From positions 233,073 to 297,072 of the forward strand of contig JAHCJI010000002.1 in the NCBI GenBank assembly GCA_026126305.1: a DNA stretch of 64,000 bases, in the 5' to 3' direction. A program made the translations under genes and the position numbers. The notes under the pieces are model-generated. The model worked only from the letters and a program-made list of their open reading frames with translations, was not told where the DNA came from and made no database searches. The stretch is from Phycisphaeraceae bacterium (lineage in GTDB: Bacteria; Planctomycetota; Phycisphaerae; Phycisphaerales; UBA1924). Every line of letters begins with the position of its first letter. Position 1 is the stretch's first letter. Positions 1-8,976 of the stretch are shown here, piece after piece.

Positions 1-148
1 CACCCAATCACGCCCCAATCGCCAACGACCGGGTTCTGACCTGATCCCCATAGCCCAATACCCCTCTCGCCCCATGGGCGATCGGCTCCCGCCTACCCTG
101 CCAGCCTTCCGATTGTCACGCACGAAGAGCCATTGACGGAGACCGAAC

Positions 149-1141
149 ATGAGCCCGAGCACCAGCCCCACGCCCACCATGAAGACCGGCCGCCCCAAGA
201 TCAGCATCATCGGGGCGGGCAACGTGGGGGCAACCTGTGCCCACTGGGCGGCGGCCAGGGAGCTGGGCGACATCGTCGTGCTGGACATCCCCGACAAGGT
301 GGGCGTGGCCCAGGGCAAGATGCTCGACCTGGCCTGCTGCGGGCCTATTGAGCGGTTCGACAGCAACATCATCGGCACCAGCGACTACGCCGACATCGCC
401 GGTAGCGACGTGGTGGTGGTGACGGCGGGCCTGCCCCGCAAGCCGGGCATGAGCCGCGACGACCTCATCGAGACCAACGTCAAGATCGTCAAGAGCGTGA
501 GCGAAAACATCAGGCAGCACGCGCCCGACAGCATCGTGATCGTCGTGAGCAACCCGCTGGACGCGATGGTGTACACGGCGTGGAAGGCCACCGGCTTCCC
601 GACCAACCGCATCATGGGCCAGGCGGGCGCGCTGGACGTGGCCCGCTTCCGCACGTTCATCGCATGGGCCATTGGCTGCTCGGTCGAGGACGTGCAGGCC
701 CTCTTGCTGGGCGGCCACGGCGACGACATGGTGCCCCTGCCCAGGCTCACCAGCGTGCACGGCATCCCGGTGACGAGTTTGCTCGACGAGGCGACCATCA
801 CCGCCTGCGTCGAGCGGGCCAAGGCCGGCGGCGGCGAGGTGGTCAAGCTCATGGGCACCAGCGCCTATTACGCGCCCGCCAGCGGCACCATCCAGATGGT
901 CGAGGCCATCATCAAGGACAAGAAGCGGATCATCCCCAGCGCCGTCTACTGCGACAAGGAGTTCGGCGGGGCGGCCAAGGGCTACTTCGTGGGCGTGCCG
1001 GCCATGCTGGGTAAGGGCGGCGTGGAGAAGGTCGTCGACTTCGCCTTCGAGGGCGGGGAGAAGGCCCTGTTCGAGGAGAGCGTGAGCCACGTCAAGGACC
1101 TGGTGGCCATCGTGCAGAAGATGTTCCCCGAATTGGCCTGA
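149..1141 (+). CDS. mdh: Malate dehydrogenase (LDH-like MDH)
   Basis: This 330-residue cytoplasmic enzyme should oxidise malate to oxaloacetate with NAD in the TCA cycle. The Rossmann loop GAGNVG is at residues 22-27. Substrate-binding arginines lie in PRKPGMSRDD (Arg97, Arg103), NPLDAM is at 135-140, and the catalytic histidine is in GGHGDDMVP (His190). The RKPGMSRDD sequence is the malate-specific form rather than the lactate form of the family. The ATG at 149 has GGAG at 138-141, seven bases upstream; a second ATG at 179 would remove a Ser/Pro/Thr-rich leader of ten residues. The 148 bases before it show no gene. The following gene begins 100 bases downstream on the same strand. Confidence 0.96.
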   Translation: MSPSTSPTPTMKTGRPKISIIGAGNVGATCAHWAAARELGDIVVLDIPDKVGVAQGKMLDLACCGPIERFDSNIIGTSDYADIAGSDVVVVTAGLPRKPGMSRDDLIETNVKIVKSVSENIRQHAPDSIVIVVSNPLDAMVYTAWKATGFPTNRIMGQAGALDVARFRTFIAWAIGCSVEDVQALLLGGHGDDMVPLPRLTSVHGIPVTSLLDEATITACVERAKAGGGEVVKLMGTSAYYAPASGTIQMVEAIIKDKKRIIPSAVYCDKEFGGAAKGYFVGVPAMLGKGGVEKVVDFAFEGGEKALFEESVSHVKDLVAIVQKMFPELA

Positions 1142-1240
1142 GAGATGAATTGGGCGAGCCCGGCCCGGGACGACCCGGCCGGGGCCGCGAGAGGCCGTAC
1201 GATTCCACCCCGTCGCAACCATCACCAGGAGGGCGCATCG

Positions 1241-2335
1241 ATGCACCGGACACGCCGCCGTTTCGTCCCCATGCTGCTGCTGGTTGGGCTCGTCGTGCCC
1301 GCCGCTTGGGCCGTCGCCGGCCAGGAGCAGATCGTTCGGCCCACGCGGCCCGAGCCAGTGGTCGAGCCCTCGATCTTCGCGTCCCAGCCCATCGACGCCG
1401 ACCAGTCGCGGCTGGTCTCGATGCTCGAGGGCAGTTGGCGGACGGTCGAGCCCGTGGGCCAGGGCGACGGCGCCGCCCGCGTGTGGATGCACGTGCTGCC
1501 CTTCGAGAGCGAGTCCATGGGCCGGGCGATGTACGTCGAGGTCGCCCGCGACGGGGCGGCGTGGAACCCGGTGCGCCAGAGCATCTTTCGCGTGTATCGC
1601 TACGGCGACCGGCTGCGGCTGCGGGTGTACGAGTTCCGCGATCCCAACCGCCCGCGCGTGCTGACGAACCTGTGGCTGGCGCCCGATGCCATCCCACTGC
1701 ACACCGTGCGCCCCTTCGACCTGGCGCCCACGATGGACATCGACATGGGCCGCGTCGAGAACGGGTACGCCGGCCAGACGCCCAACCCCTACCCCACGCG
1801 CGACACCGCGTCGGTGGAAATGGCCACGAGGCTGCACGTGCGGCCCGACCGGCTGGTGACCCATGACACTTTCTACGGGCTCGATGGCCAGCCCATGGTG
1901 GAAGGCGCCACCGGGGAGATCGCCTGGGAGCGGGCCACGCTCGATGCCCTGGTCGATCGTGACGAGGACGGCCTGATCATCATCACCCTCGAGCCGGGCG
2001 TCAGGTCCGAGCCGCCCGCCGACAACGGCGACGTGGTGTTCCTGAACTACGAGGGCTACCTGGCCAGTGGCTTTCAGATCGAGAGCACATGGCAGCGTGG
2101 GCTGGCCTTGCGATACATCCACCCCGGACGCAGCATTGCCGGCATGCAGCGGGGTGTGGTGCCCACGCACGAGGGGATGCGGCGTCGACTGGTGATTCCA
2201 CCAAATCTCGGCTACGGCCAACAGGCCGTCCAATCGGTGCCGGGGAATTCGACCCTGTACTACCACCTGCACGTTCCCAAGATCGACCGCGTGGGCGACC
2301 CGCCCTCACCCGACGAGGGCCCGCGTCGGCCCTGA
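1241..2335 (+). CDS. Exported CpcT/CpeT-like domain fused to FKBP-type prolyl isomerase
   Basis: This 364-residue protein has an arginine-rich N-terminus and a hydrophobic segment (residues 8-27) that looks like a signal peptide. Residues about 56-236 resemble the CpcT/CpeT beta-barrel family: a start such as LVSMLEGSW, an M-x-V-LPFE stretch and a repeated V-x-R-Y/L-R-V-Y pattern. Residues about 260-350 are an FKBP fold, with GDVVFLNYEGYL at 263-274 and RRLVIPPNLGYG at 315-326. The ATG at 1241 is preferred over an upstream in-frame start at 1145 because AGGAGGG at 1227-1233 sits seven bases before it and the signal peptide then lies at the N-terminus. CpcT enzymes attach bilins in phycobilisomes, which this organism shows no sign of having. 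A role in binding or folding exported proteins is an inference. Confidence 0.8.
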   Translation: MHRTRRRFVPMLLLVGLVVPAAWAVAGQEQIVRPTRPEPVVEPSIFASQPIDADQSRLVSMLEGSWRTVEPVGQGDGAARVWMHVLPFESESMGRAMYVEVARDGAAWNPVRQSIFRVYRYGDRLRLRVYEFRDPNRPRVLTNLWLAPDAIPLHTVRPFDLAPTMDIDMGRVENGYAGQTPNPYPTRDTASVEMATRLHVRPDRLVTHDTFYGLDGQPMVEGATGEIAWERATLDALVDRDEDGLIIITLEPGVRSEPPADNGDVVFLNYEGYLASGFQIESTWQRGLALRYIHPGRSIAGMQRGVVPTHEGMRRRLVIPPNLGYGQQAVQSVPGNSTLYYHLHVPKIDRVGDPPSPDEGPRRP

Positions 2336-2345
2336 CCGGCACGCC

Positions 2346-3332
2346 ATGGGCACCAAGAAGATGGCTGAGCGCGACTACTACGAGGTCCTGGGCGTGCCGA
2401 GGTCGGCCACGCAGGAGCAGATCCGCGCCGCCTATCGCAAGCTGGCCCGCGAGTTGCACCCGGACGTGAACAAGGCCGCCGATGCGCAGGAAAAGTTCGC
2501 CGAGGTCCAAGCCGCCTACGACGTGTTAGGCGAACCCGAGAAGCGGGCCCAGTACGACCGCTTTGGCCGGGCCGGGCCGGGCTTTGCCGGCGGCGCGGGC
2601 GAGGGGGCGCACTACACATGGACCAACGTCGGCAGTCGCGGGGCCGCTCGCGGACGTGGGGCCGGTGGGGGGGCTGACTTCGACTTGGACGACCTGGGCT
2701 CGATGTTCGACGCCTTCTTTGGCGGCAAGGGGGCCTCGGCCGGTGCGAGCGCCGGCCAGAGGCAGGGCCGTCCCCGCGGACGCGCCAGGCCAACGGCCAA
2801 GGCCGAACTGGACGTGTCCTTCATGACCATGGCAAGGGGCGGTGTCGAGCGCGTGCCGGTGCGGCGCGATGGCAAGCCGTCCACCGTCGAGGTCACCATC
2901 CCCCGGGGCATCGTCGATGGTACAAAACTGCGCATTCCCGCAGTGGCGGGCGGTACGGACCCCGATCTCATCCTGACCGTCCGTGTCGGGAAGCACCCGT
3001 TGTATCGCCGGGTGGACGAACTCGACTTGGAACTCGACCTGCCGTTAAACTACGCCGAGGCCGCACTGGGGGCCGAGGTAGCCGTGCCGACTCTCGAAGG
3101 CCGGGTCTACATCACCATCCCCCCCGGGGCGCGGAGCGGCAAGCGTTTTCGGCTGCGAGGCAGGGGCCTGAAGAGCGCTAAGGGCGAAACGGGCGATCTG
3201 TACGCCGTTGTGCATATCATTCCTCCGCCACACGAGGCGCTCCAAGCCCAAGACCGCGCGGCCTTGGAGAGATTGGCTGCACTTTCCCCGCCCCCGCGTG
3301 CGACCGAGCCTTGGTCGGCCGCGGGTCAGTAG
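2346..3332 (+). CDS. DnaJ-like co-chaperone without zinc finger (CbpA type)
   Basis: This is a 328-residue Hsp40 protein. The J domain is at the N-terminus, with the HPD tripeptide at residues 38-40 that stimulates DnaK ATPase. A Gly/Ser/Arg-rich linker (about 75-150) follows, then the two beta-sandwich substrate-binding domains of DnaJ C-terminal type, with FMTMARGG, TVEVTIPRGI and the final GDLYAVVHII stretch. No CxxCxGxG zinc-finger repeats are present, so it is a class II (CbpA/DnaJB-like) protein rather than the main DnaJ. The start could also be the ATG at 2361, just before the conserved AERDYYEVLG; neither start has a strong ribosome site. It begins ten bases after the FKBP fusion stop, suggesting a shared folding operon. 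Confidence 0.92.
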   Translation: MGTKKMAERDYYEVLGVPRSATQEQIRAAYRKLARELHPDVNKAADAQEKFAEVQAAYDVLGEPEKRAQYDRFGRAGPGFAGGAGEGAHYTWTNVGSRGAARGRGAGGGADFDLDDLGSMFDAFFGGKGASAGASAGQRQGRPRGRARPTAKAELDVSFMTMARGGVERVPVRRDGKPSTVEVTIPRGIVDGTKLRIPAVAGGTDPDLILTVRVGKHPLYRRVDELDLELDLPLNYAEAALGAEVAVPTLEGRVYITIPPGARSGKRFRLRGRGLKSAKGETGDLYAVVHIIPPPHEALQAQDRAALERLAALSPPPRATEPWSAAGQ

Positions 3333-3472
3333 CCTATGAATGGGCGGGGTCTCGTGTCGGATATTGCCCAGTTGCCGGCCGTGTGCGGGCCCAGAGTCTG
3401 GCAAGCCGATACACGGTGAGAGCATGTGGACAGGTCCGGCCTGTTCGGCGGCCCCACGCGGAGAGGGATGAC

Positions 3473-5095
3473 TTGCTCAAGCAGCAGCACCACGTCATGC
3501 TTGCCATGCTGGCCGTCGCCGACGGACTGGTTGTGATGACGGCTGCATTCGCGGCGTGGGTGGTGCGCAAGGTCCTGATCGTGCCCATCTCGGGCTTCCA
3601 GCCGGGCGACTCCGTCCGGCCGCGCACGCTTGGCGAGGTGTTCGCCTCACCCTTGGATGGCTACGCCCCTCGGGGCGACTACCCCTTCTGGCCGACGGCT
3701 TGGGAGAACTACTTCAAACAACCGCTGTTGCTGGCCGCCTTGCTGTGTTGCATGGTGTCGTTCTATGCGTTCAAGCTCTATCGCCCGCGCCGAGACCGTT
3801 CCCTGGCGGGCGAACTGGCCCAGGTGGCCAAGGCCGTCGTCATCGCCGTCATGGCCATGGTCGTGGTGCTCTGGGGCGTGGGTTCGAGCCAGCTGGCCGG
3901 TGGCAACATCCCCAGCCGTCCCTTGCTGGTGCTGGGCTTCGAGCTGGACGCCAACCGCGTGCAGATGATCCTGCTTGCCGTCTTCCTGCTGGCGGGCATG
4001 ACCCTGCACCGGGCCACCTTCCGCATGGTGCTGCGCCACCTGCGCTCGCGCGGGCTGAACCTTCGGCACGTGGCCATCATCGGCGTGGGCCGCACCGGCC
4101 GCATCGCCGCCCAGACGCTGGGCCGCAACACGTGGACGGGCCTGCGCGTGGCCTATTTCATCAGCCACAAGCACGAGAACCGCCTGGCCGAGTGCATGGG
4201 CCTGCCCGTGCTGGGCGGCCTGCGAGACCTCGAGCACACCCTGAGCCATTGCAAGGTCGACGCGGTCTACCTGGCCCTGCCCAGCCGCGAGGCGCCAGCC
4301 ACGGGACGCATCCTGCGCCGCCTCGAACGCTTCCCCGTCGACGTGCGCATCATCCCCGACGTCAACTCTCGCTTCGTCCAGCAGTCCATGGCCGTCCACG
4401 AACTGGACGGCATGCCCGTGCTCAGTTACCGCGAGTCGCCCATGCACGGGCTCGGGGGCGCGTGCAAGCGGGCCGTCGACCTGCTGGGTGCGTCGGCGGC
4501 GATGCTGGTGCTCATGCCCGTCATGCTTGCCTGCGCCCTGGCTGTGCGCCTGAGCGGTCCCGGCCCGGTGGTCTTCCGCCAGCGCCGTGTGGGCCTGGGC
4601 GGCGAGGTCTTCTGGATGTACAAGTTCCGCACCATGCACCACGCCGACGAGGAGGCCGCCGAGCTCTTGTATGCGGCCGCCCGGGCGAGCGATGGCCGGG
4701 ACGAACTCGATGCCGACCGGGGCGAAGACGGCTGGACCCGTCGCGACGACCCGCGCATCACCCCCGTGGGTCGCCTGCTGCGACGCACCAGCCTGGACGA
4801 ATTGCCCCAGTTGCTCAACGTGCTGCGGGGCGAGATGAGCCTGGTAGGCCCGCGTCCTGAACGCCCCGAACTCATCGAACGCTTCCGAGAAGACTGGCGC
4901 GGGTACATGCTCCGCCAGCACGTCAAGGCGGGCATGACCGGCTGGGCACAGATCAACGGCCTGCGCGGCGACACCAGCCTGCGCCGCCGCCTGCGTTACG
5001 ATCTCTACTACGTCCGCCACTGGTCCCTTCTCTTCGACCTGCGCATCCTGGCCATGACCCCCCTGCGCGGGTTCATCCACCGCAACGCGCACTGA
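3473..5095 (+). CDS. Polyprenyl glycosylphosphotransferase (undecaprenyl-phosphate sugar transferase)
   Basis: This membrane enzyme should load the first sugar-phosphate onto undecaprenyl phosphate for exopolysaccharide or O-antigen assembly. It has several N-terminal transmembrane segments, a middle Rossmann-like CoA-binding-3 region (HVAIIGVGRTGRIA), one more membrane segment, and the bacterial sugar transferase domain with GGEVFWMYKFRTM and TSLDELPQLLNVLRGEMS followed by LVGPRPERPE. The frame is open from 3311, inside the end of the DnaJ-like gene, but the N-terminal part there looks non-coding. I prefer the TTG at 3473, preceded by GAGAGG, giving 540 residues that start near the usual L-x-QQH motif; ATG at 3497 is the other choice. 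The exact sugar cannot be told. No other exopolysaccharide genes sit next to it. Confidence 0.88.
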   Translation: MLKQQHHVMLAMLAVADGLVVMTAAFAAWVVRKVLIVPISGFQPGDSVRPRTLGEVFASPLDGYAPRGDYPFWPTAWENYFKQPLLLAALLCCMVSFYAFKLYRPRRDRSLAGELAQVAKAVVIAVMAMVVVLWGVGSSQLAGGNIPSRPLLVLGFELDANRVQMILLAVFLLAGMTLHRATFRMVLRHLRSRGLNLRHVAIIGVGRTGRIAAQTLGRNTWTGLRVAYFISHKHENRLAECMGLPVLGGLRDLEHTLSHCKVDAVYLALPSREAPATGRILRRLERFPVDVRIIPDVNSRFVQQSMAVHELDGMPVLSYRESPMHGLGGACKRAVDLLGASAAMLVLMPVMLACALAVRLSGPGPVVFRQRRVGLGGEVFWMYKFRTMHHADEEAAELLYAAARASDGRDELDADRGEDGWTRRDDPRITPVGRLLRRTSLDELPQLLNVLRGEMSLVGPRPERPELIERFREDWRGYMLRQHVKAGMTGWAQINGLRGDTSLRRRLRYDLYYVRHWSLLFDLRILAMTPLRGFIHRNAH

Positions 5096-5196
5096 GGCGT
5101 GGGACTCAATCGGTACGCTCCGGCGGACCAACGCGCCCGGCTAGACTTGACCGTTCCACCGCACGCCCCGGGCGACTGGCCCGAACGGGAACCCCT

Positions 5197-6804
5197 ATGC
5201 CCCGACTGCCCGATATGCCCGCCGCGGGGCTCGCCCTGCCCGTCCTCAACAACGCTGGTGGGGCGTCCATGCCCGGGTGCGGTCACGGGTCTGGTGGCGA
5301 TGGAGGCGATTGGGAGAAGAAGGAAAAGTGCGCGGTGTTCGGCATCTGGGCAAGCCGCAGGCCCGGGCCGGCCCCGGCGGCGCCGCCGGTGTACGCCGCT
5401 TATACGGCCCTGTACGCCCAGCAGCACCGCGGGCAAGAGTCGGCGGGCATCGCCATCAGCGGGCGTGATGGCATCGCCGGGCACATCGGGATGGGTCTTG
5501 TGCCCGAGGTGTTCCCTCCCGGGGTGCTCTCGGCGCTGTCGCAAGCCGGCCCGCGGGGGGCCATCGGGCACAACCGCTACAGCACGACCGGGGCGAGCCT
5601 GGCCACCAACGCCCAGCCGCTGGTGCAGACCACCGCCCAAGGGCGTGTGGCGGTGGCGCACAACGGGAACCTGGTGAACGCCACGGCCCTGCGTCGGGCC
5701 TTTGGCGAGCGTGGGCACATCTTCCACACCACCAGCGACACGGAGGTCATCATCCACCTGCTGGCCTCTCCCCAGCAGCAGCGCACGCCCGACCCGCTGG
5801 CGTCTTCGCTGCGCCGGTTGCAGGGGGCCTACTCGCTGGTGTTCCTGTTCGAGGACCGCATCGAGGCGGCGCGAGACCCCTGGGGCTGGCGGCCGCTGGT
5901 GTTGGGTGAGATGCCCGACGGTTCCGCAGTGGTGGCTAGCGAGACGGTAGCCCTGGACGTGCTGGGGGCACGGCTTGTGCGAGAGGTCGAGCCGGGCGAG
6001 ATCGTCACGCTCGATGACACGGGCGTCCACAGCCGGCGCTTCGCACCACCGGCCCAGCCCACGGCATACTGCATCTTCGAGCACGTCTACTTCGCCAGCC
6101 CTTCGAGCACGATCTTCGGGCAGAACGTGCAGACCTTCCGCGAGAGCCTGGGCGCGGCGCTCTGGGCCGAAGACCCTTTGATGCAGGCCGGTCCGGCCGA
6201 TTGGGTGATGCCCATGCCCGACTCTGGCCGCAGCGCTGCCAACGGCTACGCGCGGGCCAGTGGTATCCCCTACCGCGAGGGCATCGTGCCCAATCGGTAC
6301 GTGGGCCGCACCTTCATCAAGCCCACCCAGCACGAGCGCGAGACCGCCGTCCGGCTGAAACTCAACGTCATCGGCGACATCGTGCGAGGCAAGCGCGTGG
6401 TGGTGGTCGATGATTCGGTGGTGCGTGGCACGACCACGCGGCTGAAGATGAAGCAGATCTACGAGGCGGGTGCGGCCGAGGTCCACCTGCGCATCAGTTG
6501 CCCGCCCATCCGCCACCCGTGCTACTTCGGGGTCGACTTCGCAACGCGCGACCAGTTGATCGCCAACGGCCGAACGGTGGAAGAGATCCGGGCCTATCTG
6601 GGTGTTGACAGCCTGATCTTCCTCTCGCTCGAGGGCATGCTCTCGTGCGCCATGCATACGCCCGAGCAATATTGCACCGCGTGCTGGAGCGGCGACTACC
6701 GCATCGACATCGAGCACCCCACGACCGAGGTCTTCGTCGAGCCCATGCAGGAGCGCATGTTCGGTCTGGCACCCTCGACGGGGGGCAACGGCCTGGGGCG
6801 GTAA
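5197..6804 (+). CDS. purF: Amidophosphoribosyltransferase
   Basis: PurF makes phosphoribosylamine from PRPP and glutamine, the first step of purine synthesis. The N-terminal nucleophile glutaminase begins at Cys45 (KCAVFGIW), with HRGQESAG and GHNRYST nearby. The PRPP loop VVVVDDSVVRGTT is at about 401-413. All four iron-sulfur cysteines of the Bacillus-type enzyme appear to be present (YCIFE, HPCYFG, YCTAC). As drawn, 44 residues precede Cys45, which is long for the propeptide of this family. ATG codons at 5215 and 5269 would shorten it to 38 or 20 residues; none has a clear Shine-Dalgarno. It lies about 100 bases after the sugar transferase and four bases before the next gene. Confidence 0.95.
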   Translation: MPRLPDMPAAGLALPVLNNAGGASMPGCGHGSGGDGGDWEKKEKCAVFGIWASRRPGPAPAAPPVYAAYTALYAQQHRGQESAGIAISGRDGIAGHIGMGLVPEVFPPGVLSALSQAGPRGAIGHNRYSTTGASLATNAQPLVQTTAQGRVAVAHNGNLVNATALRRAFGERGHIFHTTSDTEVIIHLLASPQQQRTPDPLASSLRRLQGAYSLVFLFEDRIEAARDPWGWRPLVLGEMPDGSAVVASETVALDVLGARLVREVEPGEIVTLDDTGVHSRRFAPPAQPTAYCIFEHVYFASPSSTIFGQNVQTFRESLGAALWAEDPLMQAGPADWVMPMPDSGRSAANGYARASGIPYREGIVPNRYVGRTFIKPTQHERETAVRLKLNVIGDIVRGKRVVVVDDSVVRGTTTRLKMKQIYEAGAAEVHLRISCPPIRHPCYFGVDFATRDQLIANGRTVEEIRAYLGVDSLIFLSLEGMLSCAMHTPEQYCTACWSGDYRIDIEHPTTEVFVEPMQERMFGLAPSTGGNGLGR

Positions 6805-6807
6805 CGC

Positions 6808-7473
6808 GTGCACCTCGCACCATGGTCGAGGCTGGTCGTCCCCACTCTGGTCCTCATTGCCATTGGAGTCTTGGCTGCCGTGGGATCCGCAGTTGTGTCC
6901 ACGCGGCAGGCGTTCGTCACCCAGCACACCACCCGGCAAGAGTCACGCCACGATCTGGCGGACGGAACCAGCGTGTACATTGGTACCGTACGGCGGCCGG
7001 GCTACCTGCTCATGGGCGTGGCCGGCCCGATGCCCACGCACGTGGCCGATGCGCTCGACCAGTACCGAAGCCAGGAGATCCCCACAAAGCCCGGTGACCC
7101 GCGACCTCGATGGCTTCGCCGCTCGGCCATCGAAGATCCTCAACAAACCCGAGGGGTTGCGGCCGGGTGGCCTCTGCTCTGCCTCTGGGGACGCACCGAC
7201 ACCAATGTCAATCGAGACCCACAGGAAGCCCACACGGGCGTGGTCTTCGTGGACTTGCGCGGCGTGCGCACGAGGTTTCCGGCGATGCCGATGGCTTGGG
7301 GCTTGCTCGGCAATACGCTGTTCTATGGCACCCTCTTTGGCGTGCCGTGGTTGGTGCTGCACATGCTCAGGCGCGCCATTCGTGTGCGACGTGGTTGCTG
7401 CCCGAGTTGCGGATATGACAGACCAGAGGGCGTGGGCTTCTGTCCAGAATGCGGGCACGCCTACGCCCGATGA
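6808..7473 (+). CDS. Membrane protein with C-terminal zinc ribbon, function unknown
   Basis: This 221-residue protein starts at a GTG three bases after the purF stop, so it is probably co-translated with purF. It has one N-terminal transmembrane segment (about residues 8-30), an extracytoplasmic-looking middle region, a second hydrophobic segment near 170-192 and a C-terminal zinc ribbon with Cys pairs C-C-P-S-C-G-Y and C-P-E-C-G. The same ribbon type occurs twice in the protein at 32600-33163. I do not recognise a named family. Placement after purF may simply reflect dense packing. Confidence 0.7.
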   Translation: MHLAPWSRLVVPTLVLIAIGVLAAVGSAVVSTRQAFVTQHTTRQESRHDLADGTSVYIGTVRRPGYLLMGVAGPMPTHVADALDQYRSQEIPTKPGDPRPRWLRRSAIEDPQQTRGVAAGWPLLCLWGRTDTNVNRDPQEAHTGVVFVDLRGVRTRFPAMPMAWGLLGNTLFYGTLFGVPWLVLHMLRRAIRVRRGCCPSCGYDRPEGVGFCPECGHAYAR

Positions 7474-7476
7474 TGG

Positions 7477-8160
7477 TCATGCCATTGCGACGGGTACAAG
7501 AGCAGCGGCGTGATCTTGTTCGGCCTCATCACTCCAGACCACCTCGACCTTGACGTCAAAGAGTTCGAGCAACGAGGACAGGTGCCGCGCGACGCTGCGT
7601 TTGGCCTCGGCCAGGTACTTGGGCTCCTTGCCCTCATACAGCCGCGCCGCGTCGCGCTGGGCGGCGGTCATGAGCTCGGTCTGCCGTTCTGCGGTCATGG
7701 GGATCACGTCGAACAAACCAAGCACGCGCCCGTGCTGGATGTCGTAGGGCGTCACGTCCGACAGCCGCAGCGAACCCTCGATGGGCGGCAGCGTGATGCG
7801 GAAGCGGTTCTGGCCCACCTGCTCGATGTCGGTGTGCTCGATGCGGGTCAGGTCGATCGAATACTGCTTCTCGAACTGGAAGATCATGGCCACCTTGGCC
7901 TGGCTCAAGAGCAGCGGGGGCATCCAATGGAAGCCACGAGAGGCCGTGGCGATTTCCTTGACCATCACCTCAAGCCCAACCAGTCGCCCGACCGAACGAA
8001 CGCGCTCGGCCAGCACGATCGTTTGATCGGCCTTGGGTGGATCGCTGCGGCCTTGCTTGCGGTTGGCCTTGTGCCGTAACACCACGAAGACCGCCGCGGC
8101 AAGGAACACGCCGGCGAGGAAAGTGACCATAATCAAGCCGAGCGTCTCGAGGATACCCAT
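7477..8160 (-). CDS. DUF4230-like membrane-anchored protein
   Basis: This 227-residue protein has one N-terminal transmembrane helix (about residues 8-28) and a basic loop. The soluble domain resembles the DUF4230 family: a VKEIAT start, an AKVAMIFQFEKQYSIDL strand pattern, then an amphipathic helix with repeated Ala/Arg/Tyr and a terminal FDVKVEVVW strand. Members of this family are uncharacterised. It ends three bases from the convergent zinc-ribbon gene. The next minus-strand gene upstream, also membrane-bound, lies 41 bases away, so the two may be co-transcribed. Confidence 0.65.
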   Translation of the reverse strand: MGILETLGLIMVTFLAGVFLAAAVFVVLRHKANRKQGRSDPPKADQTIVLAERVRSVGRLVGLEVMVKEIATASRGFHWMPPLLLSQAKVAMIFQFEKQYSIDLTRIEHTDIEQVGQNRFRITLPPIEGSLRLSDVTPYDIQHGRVLGLFDVIPMTAERQTELMTAAQRDAARLYEGKEPKYLAEAKRSVARHLSSLLELFDVKVEVVWSDEAEQDHAAALVPVAMA

Positions 8161-8201
8161 GACATGTCCTTCGGGAAAAGGCCCGCGCGGTTGCGTGAGG
8201 C

Positions 8202-8930
8202 CTAAGAAGCAGGATCCTGTTTGGGTTTCTTGCTATCCAAGGCCAACTCGAACGGGCGCACCATCTGGTGGGTGCCGGCCGAGACGAGTATGACGAACAC
8301 CACAAAGAAGGCCAAAGAGATCGCGCTCGCTCCAAAGGCCCCCAGCGACATCAGCCAGTCCCGAACGGGTCTGGCAAGATCGAGAAACGCAACAGAAGCC
8401 AAGATCGAGCCAGCCAGCAGCATCAGACATCCAATAAGCACGCGCTTGTATGCCAAACTGTTCTTGCCAAGCACGAGCAACGCGGCAGAGATACCCAGCA
8501 TCGCCGCCAGCAGCAATCGCACGCCCATCAGGGGTATCAGGAACTTCCCACCAAGCGTGCTGCGACCACCCACGGTGCTCAGGAAGGCAGCCACCGCAAG
8601 GCACAATGCCGCCGTGGCCAAGGCCATGGGGATCGACTTCTTCTGTATGCGTAAGCCGATCAACAGGACGGTTCCGCCGCAGCCAAGGACGACCGGCTCG
8701 AACAGGAGCATGGGCCAGACCAATTGACCAGAAGCAAAGGAAGCCAAACCGATTCCAACAAAGGCCGATAATACAACGGCAAGGCCTGCCGCTACAAGGA
8801 TCACATTCGGACGATCGGATCGCATCACAGGTGGATTATCGGCAGGCCGAGGACTCCAATCCGGCCATTGCTTTGGATCTTTCCCCAAAAGGGGCTTGAC
8901 TCCTACCCGGGAACGGGCCGATAGCGACAT
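8202..8930 (-). CDS. Multi-pass membrane protein, function unknown
   Basis: This is a hydrophobic protein of 242 residues from ATG 8930, or 207 from ATG 8825; neither start has a strong ribosome site. At least five transmembrane segments are visible: two before residue about 100, two in the middle with Gly/Leu-rich sequence, and one or two near LAFFVVFVILVSAG. It is divergent from fliD (start 8977), so the two share a control region of about 50-150 bases. The in-frame extension to 9197 runs antisense into fliD and is rejected. No family recognised. Confidence 0.6.
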   Translation of the reverse strand: MSLSARSRVGVKPLLGKDPKQWPDWSPRPADNPPVMRSDRPNVILVAAGLAVVLSAFVGIGLASFASGQLVWPMLLFEPVVLGCGGTVLLIGLRIQKKSIPMALATAALCLAVAAFLSTVGGRSTLGGKFLIPLMGVRLLLAAMLGISAALLVLGKNSLAYKRVLIGCLMLLAGSILASVAFLDLARPVRDWLMSLGAFGASAISLAFFVVFVILVSAGTHQMVRPFELALDSKKPKQDPAS

Positions 8931-8976
8931 TGGGCGCGCCCCTTGCGGGGGTGTGCGTGGGCAAGGAGGTCTACGC

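Noticed and set aside
1145..1240. Extended start of the CpcT-FKBP gene at 1145
   Set aside because: The extra 32 residues have no ribosome site and would hide the signal peptide; AGGAGGG stands before 1241.
116..2272. 718-residue open frame on the minus strand over mdh and the CpcT-FKBP gene
   Set aside because: It is a shadow of two genes with clear motifs; the frame is His/Val/Gly-rich with no domain, as GC-rich antisense frames are.
5008..6939. 643-residue minus-strand frame over purF
   Set aside because: Antisense shadow; purF on the plus strand has intact catalytic and cluster motifs.
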